From NCBI RefSeq assembly GCF_014206975.1, contig NZ_JACHOU010000004.1, positions 186,001 through 250,000 on the forward strand: 64,000 bases of DNA, in the 5' to 3' direction. A program made the translations under genes and the position numbers. This document shows, in pieces, positions 43,136 to 53,400 of the stretch. Position 1 is the first letter of the stretch. Every line of letters begins with the position of its first letter. The notes under the pieces were generated by a model. It did no database searches, had not been told where the DNA came from, and was given only the letters and a program-made list of their open reading frames with translations. This DNA comes from Aminobacter aganoensis. Its GTDB lineage: Bacteria > Pseudomonadota > Alphaproteobacteria > Rhizobiales > Rhizobiaceae.

Positions 43136-43954
43136 ATGCGCATATCTGAGTTGGTAAGAGCATCAGCCTATTCGGCGCTTGTCGCGGCCTCCCTGCTGGG
43201 CGCCGCCGGCGAGGCGCGGGCGTTCGACGACAAGGTCTTCGACGACAAGACCGGCGTGAAGCCGGAGTCGAGCCCGTGGGCGGTGTTCCAGTTCGGTTTC
43301 TCCGCCTACAAGAGCGGCCACAAGGACCAGGCTGTCGAAGCCTATCGCTACGCTGCCGAAAACGGCCAGATCGGCGCCACCTGGAAGCTCGCCCGCATGT
43401 ATGCCGAAGGCGATGGCGTGGCCCAGAACGACTACGAAGCCTTCAAGTTCTTCTCAGAGATCGCCGAGCAGGACGTCGAGCCCGGTTCGCCCGAGGAGAG
43501 TTATGTTTCCGACGCTCTGGTGGCGCTCGGCGGCTACATGAAGCATGGCATCCCTGGCAGCCCGGTCTCGGCCAATCCGGTCGCGGCGCAGGAATACTAC
43601 ATGCGCGCCGCCGCCAACTACCGCAACCCCAATGCCCAGTTCGAAATGGGCAAGATGTTCCTCAAGGGCGATGGCGGCGTGAAGGCCAGCGTCAGGCAGG
43701 CCGGCCGCTGGCTGCAGCTTGCCGCCGAAAAGGGCCATGCCGGCGCCCAGGCGACCCTTGGCAATTTGCTGTTCGAGAGCGGCAAGGTGGTTCGCGGCCT
43801 CGCCATGATGACCGCGGCCCTCGAACGCGCCCAGCCGGCTGACCAGCCCTGGATCCGGGGAATGCAGGAAGAGGCGTTCGCGCTCGCCGACGAATCCGAC
43901 CGCCGCACCGCGATTTCGCTGGCCGAAGACATCCTGACCAAGGGCAACCAGTAG
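43136..43954 (+). CDS. exoR: ExoR-like periplasmic regulator with Sel1 repeats
   Basis: A 272-residue exported protein resembling ExoR of Sinorhizobium. A signal peptide (YSALVAASLLGAAGEARA) is cleaved near residue 31. Sel1-like/TPR repeats follow (AVFQFGFSAYKSGHKDQAVE, IGATWKLARMYAEGDGVAQN, NAQFEMGKMFLKGDGGVKAS, AGAQATLGNLLFESGK). In S. meliloti and Agrobacterium, periplasmic ExoR inhibits the ExoS sensor kinase and so controls exopolysaccharide, motility and acid or host response through ChvI; proteolysis of ExoR releases the kinase. exoS-chvI are not in this window. The ATG at 43136 gives the signal peptide directly. Confidence 0.87.
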   Translation: MRISELVRASAYSALVAASLLGAAGEARAFDDKVFDDKTGVKPESSPWAVFQFGFSAYKSGHKDQAVEAYRYAAENGQIGATWKLARMYAEGDGVAQNDYEAFKFFSEIAEQDVEPGSPEESYVSDALVALGGYMKHGIPGSPVSANPVAAQEYYMRAAANYRNPNAQFEMGKMFLKGDGGVKASVRQAGRWLQLAAEKGHAGAQATLGNLLFESGKVVRGLAMMTAALERAQPADQPWIRGMQEEAFALADESDRRTAISLAEDILTKGNQ

Positions 43955-44053
43955 GCTTCGGCCGGGCAGCGAGCGCCGGGAAGGCCACGCGCTCGTCTTT
44001 TGGCGCTGAACTGCCTCCCGCCGCCAATACCCCGCCAGCTCTGGCGGCTTGCC

Positions 44054-44845
44054 TCAGGCGGCTGCGAGAGCGAGGTCTATCGCCACCGGCACGTGGTCTG
44101 ACGGCTTTTCCCACGCCCGCACATGCTTTTCGATCGACGCCGAAGTGAAGCGGTTGGCTGCTTCCGGCGACAACAGCAGGTGGTCGATGCGGATGCCGTT
44201 GTTTTTCTGCCAGGCGCCGGCCTGGTAATCCCAGAATGTATAGACGTCGCGCTGGTCGGTGACCGAGCGTACCGCCTCGGTGAAGCCGAGGTTTTCGAGC
44301 CGCCGGAAGGCCTGTCTGGTCTCCGGCTGGAACAGCGCGTCGCCAAGCCACAGCTCGATGTTGCGGGCGTCGATCGCCTCGGGAATGACGTTGTAGTCGC
44401 CGGCAAGCACCAGCGCTTCTTCGAGCGCCAGCCGCTCGGCGGCCCAGCGTTCCAGCCTGGCCATCCATGACAGCTTGTAGGGGAATTTCTCGGTGCCGAC
44501 CGGGTTGCCGTTGGGCAGGTAGAGCGAAACCACGCGCAAGACGCCGTTGTCGGTCGAGAACACGCCCTCGATGAAGCGTGCCTGCTCGTCGGAATCATCG
44601 CCGGGCAGGCCGCGATTGACCTCGTCGAACGGCAGTTTCGAAAGTATAGCGACGCCGTTGAAGCCTTTTTGGCCGTGCGTTTCGACGTTGTAGCCAAGCG
44701 CCTCGATCTCGAAACGGGGAAATCCTTCGTCGACAGTCTTTATTTCCTGAAGGCAAACAATGTCGGGCGCGCTTTCCTTGAGCCAGTGCATCAGGTTGTC
44801 GATGCGGGCTCTGACGCCGTTGATATTCCAGGTCACGATCTTCAT
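44054..44845 (-). CDS. xthA: Exodeoxyribonuclease III (XthA)
   Basis: A 263-residue exonuclease III-type AP endonuclease for base-excision repair. The N-terminal MKIVTWNINGVRAR, the metal-ligand Glu in DIVCLQEIKT, the catalytic region SLYLPNGNPVGTEKF, AGDYNVIPEAID (Asp-x-Asn), the YTFWDYQAGAW loop and the final SDHVPVAIDL with the catalytic His are all present. The ATG at 44845 was chosen; a GTG three codons upstream is also open. Convergent with exoR. Confidence 0.95.
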   Translation of the reverse strand: MKIVTWNINGVRARIDNLMHWLKESAPDIVCLQEIKTVDEGFPRFEIEALGYNVETHGQKGFNGVAILSKLPFDEVNRGLPGDDSDEQARFIEGVFSTDNGVLRVVSLYLPNGNPVGTEKFPYKLSWMARLERWAAERLALEEALVLAGDYNVIPEAIDARNIELWLGDALFQPETRQAFRRLENLGFTEAVRSVTDQRDVYTFWDYQAGAWQKNNGIRIDHLLLSPEAANRFTSASIEKHVRAWEKPSDHVPVAIDLALAAA

Positions 44846-44892
44846 GAATTTCACGCGATTATTTCAAATAATTCTTGATAGCCTGAAAGGCC

Positions 44893-44976
44893 GTTCCAGA
44901 CGATCCTGCACCATCCCTAGGGAGAAGGGAACCGGTCCTCTTCGGCATTCTTCGGACCGGCTGGCAAAAGGGGAAC
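44893..44976 (+). promoter_or_regulatory. Structured leader of the NCS2 permease, riboswitch candidate
   Basis: The leader has a firm hairpin CCGGTCC/GGACCGG (44932-44960), CCTAGGG just before it, and a GTTCC at 44893-44897 that can pair either with GGAAC at 44928-44932 or with GGAAC at 44972-44976 next to the ribosome-binding site AGGGG. Such competing pairs suit ligand-dependent control. Its place before a purine permease recalls the alphaproteobacterial xanthine (NMT1-type) riboswitch class, but I cannot confirm the consensus. Confidence 0.4.
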
Positions 44977-44983
44977 AAATGCC

Positions 44984-46468
44984 ATGTCCAATAGTACTCA
45001 TCCTGTGGACGAGGTGCTACCGGCGCCTCGTCTGGCCGCGCTCGGCATCCAGCACGTGCTGGTCATGTATGCCGGCGCGATCGCCGTGCCGCTCATCATC
45101 GGACGCGCGCTCAAGCTCGACCCGGAACAGGTCGCTTTCCTGATCTCGGCCGATCTGTTCGTCTGCGGCGTCGTCACCATCATCCAGTCGTTCGGCGCCA
45201 CCCAGTGGTTCGGCATCAAGCTGCCGGTCATGATGGGCGTCACCTTCGCCGCCGTCGGCCCGATGGTCGCCATGGCCAACGCCAACCAGGGGCCGGATGG
45301 CGCACGCATGATCTTTGGCGCGATCATCGGCGCCGGCATCGTGGCGCTGCTGATCGCGCCGCTTGTCAGCCGCATGCTGCGGTTCTTTCCGCCCGTCGTC
45401 ACCGGCACCATCATCGTGGTCATCGGCGCCTCGCTGATGCGCATCGGCATCAACTGGATCTTCGGCAATCCGTTCGGTCCAACCGCGCCGAAGCTGGTTT
45501 CGCCCGAACACGCCGAATGGCTGAAGACGGTGACCGAGATGGCCGCCGCCACCGGCTCGACAATCCCGCCGCTGCCTGAAAAGCTGGGGCTTGCAGCGTC
45601 TGTGTCCAACCCAGCTTATGCGCCGCTGACCAATATCGGCATCTCGGCGGTGGTGCTGGTGTCGATCCTGGCGATCGCTAGGTTCGGCAAGGGCTTCGTG
45701 GCCAACATCGCCGTGCTGCTCGGCATCGTCATCGGCGGTGTGCTTACCGCCTCGCTCGGCATGATGCATTTCGACAAGGTGGCGTCCGCCGGCTGGTTCG
45801 AACTGGTCACGCCGCTGCGCTTCGGCATGCCGATCTTCGAGCCGATCCTGATCATCACGATGGTTCTGGTGATGATCGTGGTGATGATCGAATCGACCGG
45901 CATGTTCCTGGCGCTTGGCGACATGACCGGCAAGAAGGTGACCCAGCCGATGCTTTCGGCCGGCCTGCGCACCGACGGTCTCGGCACCATCATCGGCGGC
46001 CTGTTCAACACCTTCCCCTACACCAGCTTCTCGCAGAATGTCGGTCTCGTTGGCGTCACCGGCGTCAAGAGCCGCTTCGTCTGCGTAGCCGGCGGCGTGA
46101 TCCTGATCATCCTCGGCCTGGTGCCCAAGATGGGCGCGCTGGTCGAGGCGCTGCCGACCTTCGTGCTCGGCGGTGCAGGGCTGGTGATGTTCGGCATGGT
46201 GGCGGCGACAGGTATCCGCATTCTCGCCAATGTCGACTTCAAGACCAACCGCAACAACCTGTTCGTGGTTGCGGTGTCGATCGGCTTCGGCATGATCCCG
46301 CTGGTGGCGCCCGACTTCAAGATGTGGATGCCGCACAACCTTCACCCGCTGATCGAATCGGGCATCCTGCTCGCCTCGGTTTCGGCGGTGGTGCTGAACG
46401 CCTTCTTCAACGGCACCAAGGAAAATGAAGCCGAGGTACGCGAGGCTGCCATGGCCTCGGAAGCCTGA
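44984..46468 (+). CDS. NCS2 family nucleobase:cation symporter (purine permease)
   Basis: A 494-residue inner-membrane protein with about 12-14 helices of the nucleobase-ascorbate transporter fold. Diagnostic NCS2 parts are LGIQHVLVMYAGAIAVPLII, the FGIKLPVMMGVTFAAVGPM segment, MIESTGMFLALGDMTG with the conserved Glu, and the NAT signature region QNVGLVGVTGVKSR. This pattern is that of xanthine/urate permeases (UacT/PbuX group) rather than uracil permease. It moves purines with protons or sodium. It has its own structured leader and terminator, so it is a single-gene unit. Confidence 0.92.
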   Translation: MSNSTHPVDEVLPAPRLAALGIQHVLVMYAGAIAVPLIIGRALKLDPEQVAFLISADLFVCGVVTIIQSFGATQWFGIKLPVMMGVTFAAVGPMVAMANANQGPDGARMIFGAIIGAGIVALLIAPLVSRMLRFFPPVVTGTIIVVIGASLMRIGINWIFGNPFGPTAPKLVSPEHAEWLKTVTEMAAATGSTIPPLPEKLGLAASVSNPAYAPLTNIGISAVVLVSILAIARFGKGFVANIAVLLGIVIGGVLTASLGMMHFDKVASAGWFELVTPLRFGMPIFEPILIITMVLVMIVVMIESTGMFLALGDMTGKKVTQPMLSAGLRTDGLGTIIGGLFNTFPYTSFSQNVGLVGVTGVKSRFVCVAGGVILIILGLVPKMGALVEALPTFVLGGAGLVMFGMVAATGIRILANVDFKTNRNNLFVVAVSIGFGMIPLVAPDFKMWMPHNLHPLIESGILLASVSAVVLNAFFNGTKENEAEVREAAMASEA

Positions 46469-46492
46469 TGCTTCGGATGACGACAACAGGCG

Positions 46493-46521
46493 AGGGCCCC
46501 GCAAGGGGCCCTTTGCTTTTT
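46493..46521 (+). terminator. Terminator after the NCS2 permease
   Basis: AGGGCCCC and GGGGCCCT pair across a GCAA loop, followed by TTGCTTTTT. It ends 17 bases before the convergent VOC gene's stop. Confidence 0.85.
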
Positions 46522-46537
46522 GACAGGTTTCGGAATC

Positions 46538-46915
46538 TTATTTGCGCTCGACGAGGCCGATCGTGTTGCCGGCCGGATCCTTGAGGAACGCCATCCACTC
46601 GCTTTCGCCGGCCGGGCCGAACTCGCCCTCGGCGTCGCGATGGACCAGCGTCGGCGCCGTGGTGAAGGCGACGCCCTTGTCGGATGCGATCTCGTAGAAG
46701 GAATCGAGGTCGGCGATGTCGAGATAGACGGTCGCCTGCGGCACGCCACCGGTGAAGAACAGCCTGACGTTGCCGGCGATGATGAAGGCGATGCCGGGCG
46801 GGTCGTAGCGGGCGTGCACCGGCAGGCCGAGCACGTCGAGCCAGAAGCCCAGCGTGTCATCGATGTCGCGACCGGCGGAGAGCGCAACCTGGCGGAGCGC
46901 TCCGACCCGGCGCAT
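46538..46915 (-). CDS. VOC family protein
   Basis: A 125-residue protein with the vicinal-oxygen-chelate fold: LRQVALSAGRDIDDTLGFWL at the start, GNVRLFFTGGVPQATVYLDI in the middle, and FLKDPAGNTIGLVERK at the end. It resembles methylmalonyl-CoA epimerase-like or glyoxalase-like members, but the metal-binding pattern is incomplete: the place of the first His is taken by Gln (LRQVALS). No specific reaction is assigned. It is two bases downstream of the erpA stop and on the same strand. Confidence 0.83.
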   Translation of the reverse strand: MRRVGALRQVALSAGRDIDDTLGFWLDVLGLPVHARYDPPGIAFIIAGNVRLFFTGGVPQATVYLDIADLDSFYEIASDKGVAFTTAPTLVHRDAEGEFGPAGESEWMAFLKDPAGNTIGLVERK

Positions 46916-46917
46916 GG

Positions 46918-47265
46918 CTAGATGGAGAAGCTGGTGCCGCAGCCGCAGCCGGCGACTGCGTTGGGGTTCTTGATCTGGAACGACTGGCCCATGAGGTCGT
47001 CGACGAAATCGACCACCGAACCGCCCATGTAGACCAGCGACAGGTCGTCCACGAGCAGCGTCGCGCCGTCACGTTCGATGGCGACGTCGTCGTCGTTGCG
47101 GCCATCGACCAGGTCGAACTTGTAGGAAAAACCGGAGCAGCCCCCGCCTTCGACCGAGATGCGCAAGGCAATCTTGCCCGGATCGCCGGCGACGATCTTT
47201 GCAATCCGCCTGGCAGCGGCTTCGGTCATGTCGACCTTCATGGCAGTCTTGGCATCAGCGCCCAT
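46918..47265 (-). CDS. erpA: Iron-sulfur cluster insertion protein (ErpA/HesB family)
   Basis: A 115-residue A-type Fe-S carrier. The three cluster-binding cysteines are in GGGCSGFSY and the C-terminal AGCGCGTSF. The family core [16 protein letters not shown] is clear. A-type proteins accept clusters from a scaffold and deliver them to apo-targets; ErpA versus IscA cannot be separated strictly by sequence here. The ATG at 47265 has AAGG eight bases upstream. Divergent from dgt with about 71 bases between; this erpA-dgt-argS order is familiar from Rhizobiales. Confidence 0.88.
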   Translation of the reverse strand: MGADAKTAMKVDMTEAAARRIAKIVAGDPGKIALRISVEGGGCSGFSYKFDLVDGRNDDDVAIERDGATLLVDDLSLVYMGGSVVDFVDDLMGQSFQIKNPNAVAGCGCGTSFSI

Positions 47266-47336
47266 CGGCGTCACCTTGCTTTCGGTTTCTTATGATAGGT
47301 ATGAAGCCACCTGGGGCAAGTCAACAGGTGGGGAGT

Positions 47337-48557
47337 ATGGCAGGCGAGCGGCAACTTGGCGATATCGGCTTCGGCTACCGGCCGCGCGCGGCCTATGCCT
47401 GCGATCCCGCGGCTTCGCGCGGCCGTCTGTTCGACGAGGTCGAGAGCCCGACGCGCACGCCGTTCCAGCGCGACCGCGACCGCATCATCCACTCGACCGC
47501 CTTTCGCCGCCTGAAGCACAAGACCCAGGTGTTCGTTGCCCATGAGGGCGATCACTTCCGCACCCGGCTGACGCACACCATCGAAGTGGCGCAGATCGCC
47601 CGCGCGCTTGCCCGCGCCTTGCGCTGCGACGAGGATCTCGCCGAGGCGATCGCCCTTGTCCACGATTTCGGCCATACGCCCTTCGGGCATACCGGCGAGG
47701 ACGCGCTGAACGAGAAGATGGCGGCCTGGGGCGGCTTCGACCACAACGCCCAGTCGCTGCGCGTGGTGACAAGGCTGGAGAGCCGTTATGCCGAATTCGA
47801 CGGGCTCAACCTGACCTGGGAAGCGCTCGAAGGGCTGGTCAAGCACAATGGTCCGCTGACCGACACCTCAGGTAAGGGCCTGAATGGGCCCGTGCCGCAG
47901 GCGATCCGCGACTATTCCGAATTGCACGACCTCGAGCTTGACCGCTTTGCCAGCCTGGAAGCGCAATGCGCGGCCATCGCCGACGACATCGCCTACAACA
48001 CCCATGACATTGACGACGGGCTCAGGGCCGGCCTGCTGACGCTCGACATGCTCGATGGCGTGGGCCTGCCTGCCTCGATCCTGCGCGGCGTGCGCGAGCG
48101 CTATCCGGCCCTCGATGCCGTGCGCACCGGCCACGAGTTGATGCGGCGCCAGATCACCATCTTCGTCGAGGACGTCATTGCGACCGCAACCGCCCGGATA
48201 GCGCGCCTGGCGCCTGGAAGTGCCGACGAGGTCAGGTCGGCCGGCGAAGCGATGGTGACCTTTTCCGACGAGATGGCGGCGTCCGAGAAGGAGCTCAAGG
48301 CCTTTCTCTACCGCAACATGTACCGGCATTCGGAGGTGATGCGGGTGCGGGCCAATGCCGACCGCATCGTGCGCGAGCTGTTCGATGTCTATTATGCCGA
48401 TCCCCGTGCCATGCCAGAGGGGTGGCGCGAGGGGCTGGACCGGGCCGAGGACCGCATCAAGGCGCGTGCCGTCGCCGATTTCCTGGCCGGCATGACCGAC
48501 ACCTACGCCATCAAGGAACACCGGCGCTTGTTTGACCATACGCCCGATTTGGTTTAG
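47337..48557 (+). CDS. dgt: Deoxyguanosinetriphosphate triphosphohydrolase-like protein (Dgt)
   Basis: A 406-residue HD-domain dNTP triphosphohydrolase that releases triphosphate from deoxynucleoside triphosphates. Motifs: [40 protein letters not shown] (His of the HD site), [17 protein letters not shown] (His-Asp) and [15 protein letters not shown] (second Asp). The C-terminal part ([15 protein letters not shown]) is also typical. The length matches the type 2 (DNTPase) group. The ATG at 47337 lies just after GGTGGGGAG. Followed by argS after 71 bases. Confidence 0.93.
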   Translation: MAGERQLGDIGFGYRPRAAYACDPAASRGRLFDEVESPTRTPFQRDRDRIIHSTAFRRLKHKTQVFVAHEGDHFRTRLTHTIEVAQIARALARALRCDEDLAEAIALVHDFGHTPFGHTGEDALNEKMAAWGGFDHNAQSLRVVTRLESRYAEFDGLNLTWEALEGLVKHNGPLTDTSGKGLNGPVPQAIRDYSELHDLELDRFASLEAQCAAIADDIAYNTHDIDDGLRAGLLTLDMLDGVGLPASILRGVRERYPALDAVRTGHELMRRQITIFVEDVIATATARIARLAPGSADEVRSAGEAMVTFSDEMAASEKELKAFLYRNMYRHSEVMRVRANADRIVRELFDVYYADPRAMPEGWREGLDRAEDRIKARAVADFLAGMTDTYAIKEHRRLFDHTPDLV

Positions 48558-48628
48558 GCCGGGAAAATCAACATTCAGTGGAATGTCACGTCAAAAGTGG
48601 CGTCGAAGCGTCCTACGAAAGCCTAGAA

Positions 48629-50386
48629 ATGAACATTTTCGCCGATTTCAGCGAGCGGATCACCAAAGCCGTCGAAGCCCTTGAATTGACTCCGAAAGAC
48701 GGCGGTGTGCTTGACCTGACGCGCATTGCAGTCGAGCCGCCGCGCGACGCCACCCATGGTGACCTGGCAACCAATGCGGCGATGGTGCTGGCCAAGCCGA
48801 CCGGGCAGAACCCGCGCGCGCTGGCCGAACGCCTGGTCGCGGAACTCGCCAAGGACGCCGATGTGGTCAAGGCCGAGGTCGCCGGCCCGGGTTTCGTCAA
48901 CCTCAAGCTCAAGGACGCGTTCTGGCAGAAGCATCTGTCCGATCTCCTGTCGCGTGGCGCCGACTATGGCCGCTCGGGCTTTGGCAAGAAGAAGCGCGTC
49001 AACGTCGAATACGTTTCGGCCAACCCGACCGGGCCGATGCATGTCGGCCACTGCCGCGGAGCGGTTGTCGGCGATGCGCTCGCCAACATCCTCGGCTTCG
49101 CCGGTTATGACGTCACCAAGGAATATTACATCAACGACGCCGGTGTGCAGATCGACGTGCTCGGCCGCTCGGTGATGCTGCGCTATCGCGAAGCGCTCGG
49201 CGACGCCATAGGCGAGATCCCGGCAGGTCTCTATCCCGGCGATTATCTCGTACCGGTCGGTCAGGCGCTGGCCAAGGAGTTTGGCCGCGACCTGCTGCAG
49301 AAGCCCGAGGACGAAGCGCTTGGCATCATCAAGGACCGCACCATCGATGCGATGATGGAGATGATCCGCGAAGACCTGGCGCTGCTCAACGTCCGCCACG
49401 AGGTCTTTTTCTCCGAGCGCACGCTCCATGCCGACAACGCCAGGGCGATCCGCTCGGCGATCAGCGACCTGACGCTGAAGGGTCACATCTACAAGGGCAA
49501 GCTGCCCCCGCCCAAGGGCGAGAAGCCGGACGACTGGGAAGACCGCGAGCAGACGCTGTTCCGCTCGACCGAGGTCGGCGACGACATGGACCGCCCGCTG
49601 GTTAAGTCGGACGGCGCTTTCACCTATTTTGCCGCCGACGTCGCCTATCTCAAGGACAAGGTTGATCGCGGCTTCGAGGAGCTGGTCTTCGTGCTCGGCG
49701 CCGACCATGGCGGCTACGTCAAGCGCATGGAAGCGCTGGCGCGCGCGGTCACCGACGGCGCCGTGAAGCTCGACGTGCTGCTGTGCCAACTGGTCAAGCT
49801 GTTCCGCGACGGCGAGCCGGTGCGCATGTCCAAGCGGGCAGGGGAGTTCATCACCCTGCGCGAGGTGGTCGAGGAAGTCGGCCGCGACGCGATCCGCTTC
49901 ATGATGCTCTACCGCAAGAGCGATGCGCCCCTGGACTTCGATTTCGCCAAGGTCACCGAGCAGTCCAAGGACAACCCGGTCTTCTACGTGCAGTACGCCT
50001 CGGCCCGTACCCATTCGGTGTTCCGGCAGGCCAGGGAGCAGCTGGGCGAGGTCGGATTCGAGCGTTCGAAGCTCAGTGCAGCTGTCGAGCGGCTGACCGA
50101 CGAAGGCGAAATCGCGCTTGTCAAGAAGCTCGCCGAGTATCCGCGCCTGATCGAGTCCGCTGCTCAGTCGATGGAGCCGCACAGGCTGGCTTTCTACCTT
50201 TACGATCTCGCCAGCAGCTTCCACGGACACTGGAATCGCGGCACGGACAACCCCGACTTACGGTTTGTTAAGGTTAACGATCCAGAATTGACCCATGCCA
50301 GACTCGGGCTGGTGCAGGCTGTTTCGGACGTCTTGACGTCGGGCCTGGCGTTGATCGGAGCGGATGCGCCCACCGAAATGCGCTAG
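48629..50386 (+). CDS. argS: Arginyl-tRNA synthetase (ArgS)
   Basis: Charges tRNA-Arg. The 585-residue class I enzyme has the N-terminal Add1 domain ([20 protein letters not shown] onward), the HIGH-type motif in [18 protein letters not shown] (about residues 131-148), a KMSKS-like MSKRAGEF motif (about 401) and the C-terminal DALR anticodon-binding domain ([18 protein letters not shown] onward). The length is normal. Upstream and downstream genes are co-directional. Confidence 0.96.
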   Translation: MNIFADFSERITKAVEALELTPKDGGVLDLTRIAVEPPRDATHGDLATNAAMVLAKPTGQNPRALAERLVAELAKDADVVKAEVAGPGFVNLKLKDAFWQKHLSDLLSRGADYGRSGFGKKKRVNVEYVSANPTGPMHVGHCRGAVVGDALANILGFAGYDVTKEYYINDAGVQIDVLGRSVMLRYREALGDAIGEIPAGLYPGDYLVPVGQALAKEFGRDLLQKPEDEALGIIKDRTIDAMMEMIREDLALLNVRHEVFFSERTLHADNARAIRSAISDLTLKGHIYKGKLPPPKGEKPDDWEDREQTLFRSTEVGDDMDRPLVKSDGAFTYFAADVAYLKDKVDRGFEELVFVLGADHGGYVKRMEALARAVTDGAVKLDVLLCQLVKLFRDGEPVRMSKRAGEFITLREVVEEVGRDAIRFMMLYRKSDAPLDFDFAKVTEQSKDNPVFYVQYASARTHSVFRQAREQLGEVGFERSKLSAAVERLTDEGEIALVKKLAEYPRLIESAAQSMEPHRLAFYLYDLASSFHGHWNRGTDNPDLRFVKVNDPELTHARLGLVQAVSDVLTSGLALIGADAPTEMR

Positions 50387-50492
50387 GTTAACAGAGGCTT
50401 TCTGTCACCTTTTGCCCACATTGCGCTGGTAAGGGCCAACCTTACGCGACGTTCATGGCGTCCGAAAAAAGTGCGAGAGTTCGGGAAAAAGA

Positions 50493-53400
50493 ATGGCAGA
50501 CAGACCCCAGCTGAAGATCGCCGATAAGAACGATTTCGCCGATGAAGATCCGTTCGCCGAGCTGACGAGGATCATGGGCTTCGATCCGCGCCAGCCTGTG
50601 GTGCGCCAGGATGTTGGCGTGCCCGCGGCCCGGGTCGAGCCGGCGATGGACGACGATTTCGGCATCGACCTGGAAAAGGAGCTGCTCGGCGAGCTGGCCG
50701 GCGACGACCTGTTGGCCGCACCGGAGCGTGATGCGCCCGCCGGCTATGTCCAGGCTGATGCGCCGACGGCCTATGCGCCAGCCGAGGCTCGTTTCGAAGA
50801 GACTGGTTATGGTCGCGCGCAAGAGCCGGAATTTGCTTCCGATCCCTCGTTCGATGATGCCGTCGCCGCATCCTTCGAGCAGGAGTTTTCGCTGGAGGAC
50901 GAACTGCTCAGGCCTGAAGAGCAGGCTTATGCGGTCGAGCCAGCCTTTTCGGCGGAGCCGGCTTATGCCGTGGAACCGACCTTCGCCGTCGAGCCTGCCT
51001 ATGCGGCTGCGCCCGAAGCCGTGGCCGACGCGGCGTTCGACGATGCCGTCGCTGCTTCCTTCGACGAACACTTCACGCTCGAAGACGAACTGCTGCCGGT
51101 CGAGGAGACCGCTGCGCAGGTCGAGGGGCCCGTGGCCTATCAGGCGCCCCTCGAAACCGATCTCGATGCTGACTTCGATGTCGCGCTTGCCGATGTCGAC
51201 ATGGATTTTGCAGCCCATGACGGTGCGGATTACGCTGTCGAAAGCGATGGCGGCGATCAGCTGACGCTCGGCGAATATCAGCCGGCCGAGGCTGAAATTG
51301 CCTTCACCCATGAGGACTTGGCCGAAGAGCCGCAGGTGCAGGCAGCTCCTGCCGCCCAGGCCCAGGCCCAGGATTACGACGAGTTCGAGCGCCGCCTGCA
51401 GGATGCCCTGCGCGACGAGGAGCCTGCTTACGAGCCTGCCGCTGCCCACGCGCCGGCCTTCGAGCCCGAGGTCGCCACGGCAGCCGCGCCTGCGGCCGCT
51501 GTCGCGGCTGACACCAGCCTCGAGGACGAGCTCAACGCGCTGCTCGGCACCATGAGCAATCAGGCCAAGGCGCTTTCCGAGCCTGCACCGCTGCGCGTCG
51601 AGGCGCCGGAGCCAACGTTCACCAACTCGTTCTGGGCGCCTGAGCAGCCCGCCGAAACCGAGCCGCAGGCGGTTGAAGACGCCGACTATGCGGCGTCCTA
51701 CGCCGATGAGACGCATCAGGTCGAGGATTTCGCGGCCGCCGACGAAGCGACGGTTGTCGCTTCCGATGCAGGCTACACCGAGCCCAGCTACGACCAGCAG
51801 GCCGACGTCGATGTCAATTTCGACGACGACGCCTTCGACATGGCTTTCGAGCGCAGTGCGGAAGCGGCCGTGACTGAAACTGTCGCGCCCGCCGCAATCG
51901 CGCCTGCAGCCGTGGCCGCCGCTGACCGGCCGCTGGCAGCATCGCGCTATGAACAGGCCCGCAGTTGGGGCCTGGGGACGCCCGTCGCCCCGCGCGCAAC
52001 GGCGCCTGTCGCCGAGACGCAGCCGAGCTACCGGCCCGAGACCTATGCTGCGCCTGCACCAACCTACGTGCCGCAGGCAGAGCCCGAAGCTTACGTGCCG
52101 CAGCCCGAGCCGGAATCCTATGTGAACCAGCCCGAGCCCGAAACCTACGGGCAGCAGGCCGAGCCCGCCGTCGATGTAGCCGACGATCTCGAAGCTGAAC
52201 TGTTCGCCGCCGTTTCGTCCTTTGACGATGCACCCGACGTCGAGACGGTGGACGTGCCGGAGAAGGCCGTCGCCCTGGCCGACGATCTCGACATTCCCGA
52301 GTTGTCCTTCGAGGACGATACGCCCCCGGCACCGGCCTTCGACGATCTCGATAGCGAATTCTCGAACCTCATGAACGAGATGAACGCCCCCGAGGCAAGC
52401 AAGCCGTCAGCTTCGTCGAGCTATGAACCCAATCCCTATGCCAGCGGCTTTGACCGAAAGACGCTGCGTGACGGCGATGCATCGCAGCCGATCGAGTTTG
52501 CCGCAGCCGCAGCAGCGGCGGGCGCGGCCGGCATGTACGCCGGTCGCCAGTCACAGGCTCAGGCAGACGATCGCCTGATCGGCTTTGACCTTGGTGGCAT
52601 GCAGCAGGGCCGCGGTTCGGCGCCGCGTGAGCAGGCACCGGTCGACGACTTCGACTACGATCCGGATTTCGACGAAGCCATGGAAGCGCTGCCCGGTTCG
52701 TCGGCTGCGGCACGCCCGGCCCGTCGCGGCCTCATGATCGCCGCTATCGTCGGCGCGGTCGCCGTTGTCGGCGGCATCGGCGCCTGGGGGCTCTCCTTCG
52801 GTGGCGGCGATGACGCCGGTGCGCCTGTCATCGTCAAGGCTGACGAGACCCCTATCAAGGTCAAGCCGGAAAATCCGGGTGGCATGACCGTGCCGAACCA
52901 GGACAACAAAGTCTATGACCGTGTCGCAGGCGGTGCCGCCAACGGCGCGCCGGCGCAGGAAAAGCTCGTCACCAACACCGAAGAGCCCATCGATGTGGTG
53001 GCTCAGGACGCCGAGGCACGCGCCAACGACACGCTGCCGCTGGATGCGGATGAGACCGCCGATGCGCCGCTGCCGAAGGCCGAGGATCGCGTCGCGCAGG
53101 CCGCTCAGGCAGACCAACCCGACGCCAGCACCGAGACGGCCGCAGTTGCCCCGCGCAAGGTCCGCACCATGGTCGTGCGGCCCGATGGCACGCTGGTGCC
53201 GCGCGAAGATCCGGCACCTGCCGCGGTGGCTGCCGCCGAGCCTAACGATCCGGCGCCGCAGCGCGTCGCCAGCGAGGCTACCGGCACCGTGCCTGCGCAA
53301 CCCGCCCTTGCGCCGGTTGCCAACACCCCGGCGCCTGCCCAGTCGGCAAATACGCCCGCTTCGGCTCCGATCGCTCCGCAGCGCCCTTCCGAACAGCCAG

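Noticed and set aside
44029-44044. CCGCCA/TGGCGG hairpin between exoR and xthA as a terminator
   Set aside because: Only a six-bp stem and no T-tract on either strand, so it was not listed as a feature.
44893-44976. Guanidine (ykkC) riboswitch in the permease leader
   Set aside because: CTAGGG and an AAAAG segment recall ykkC, but the remaining conserved blocks are absent and the downstream gene is a purine permease.
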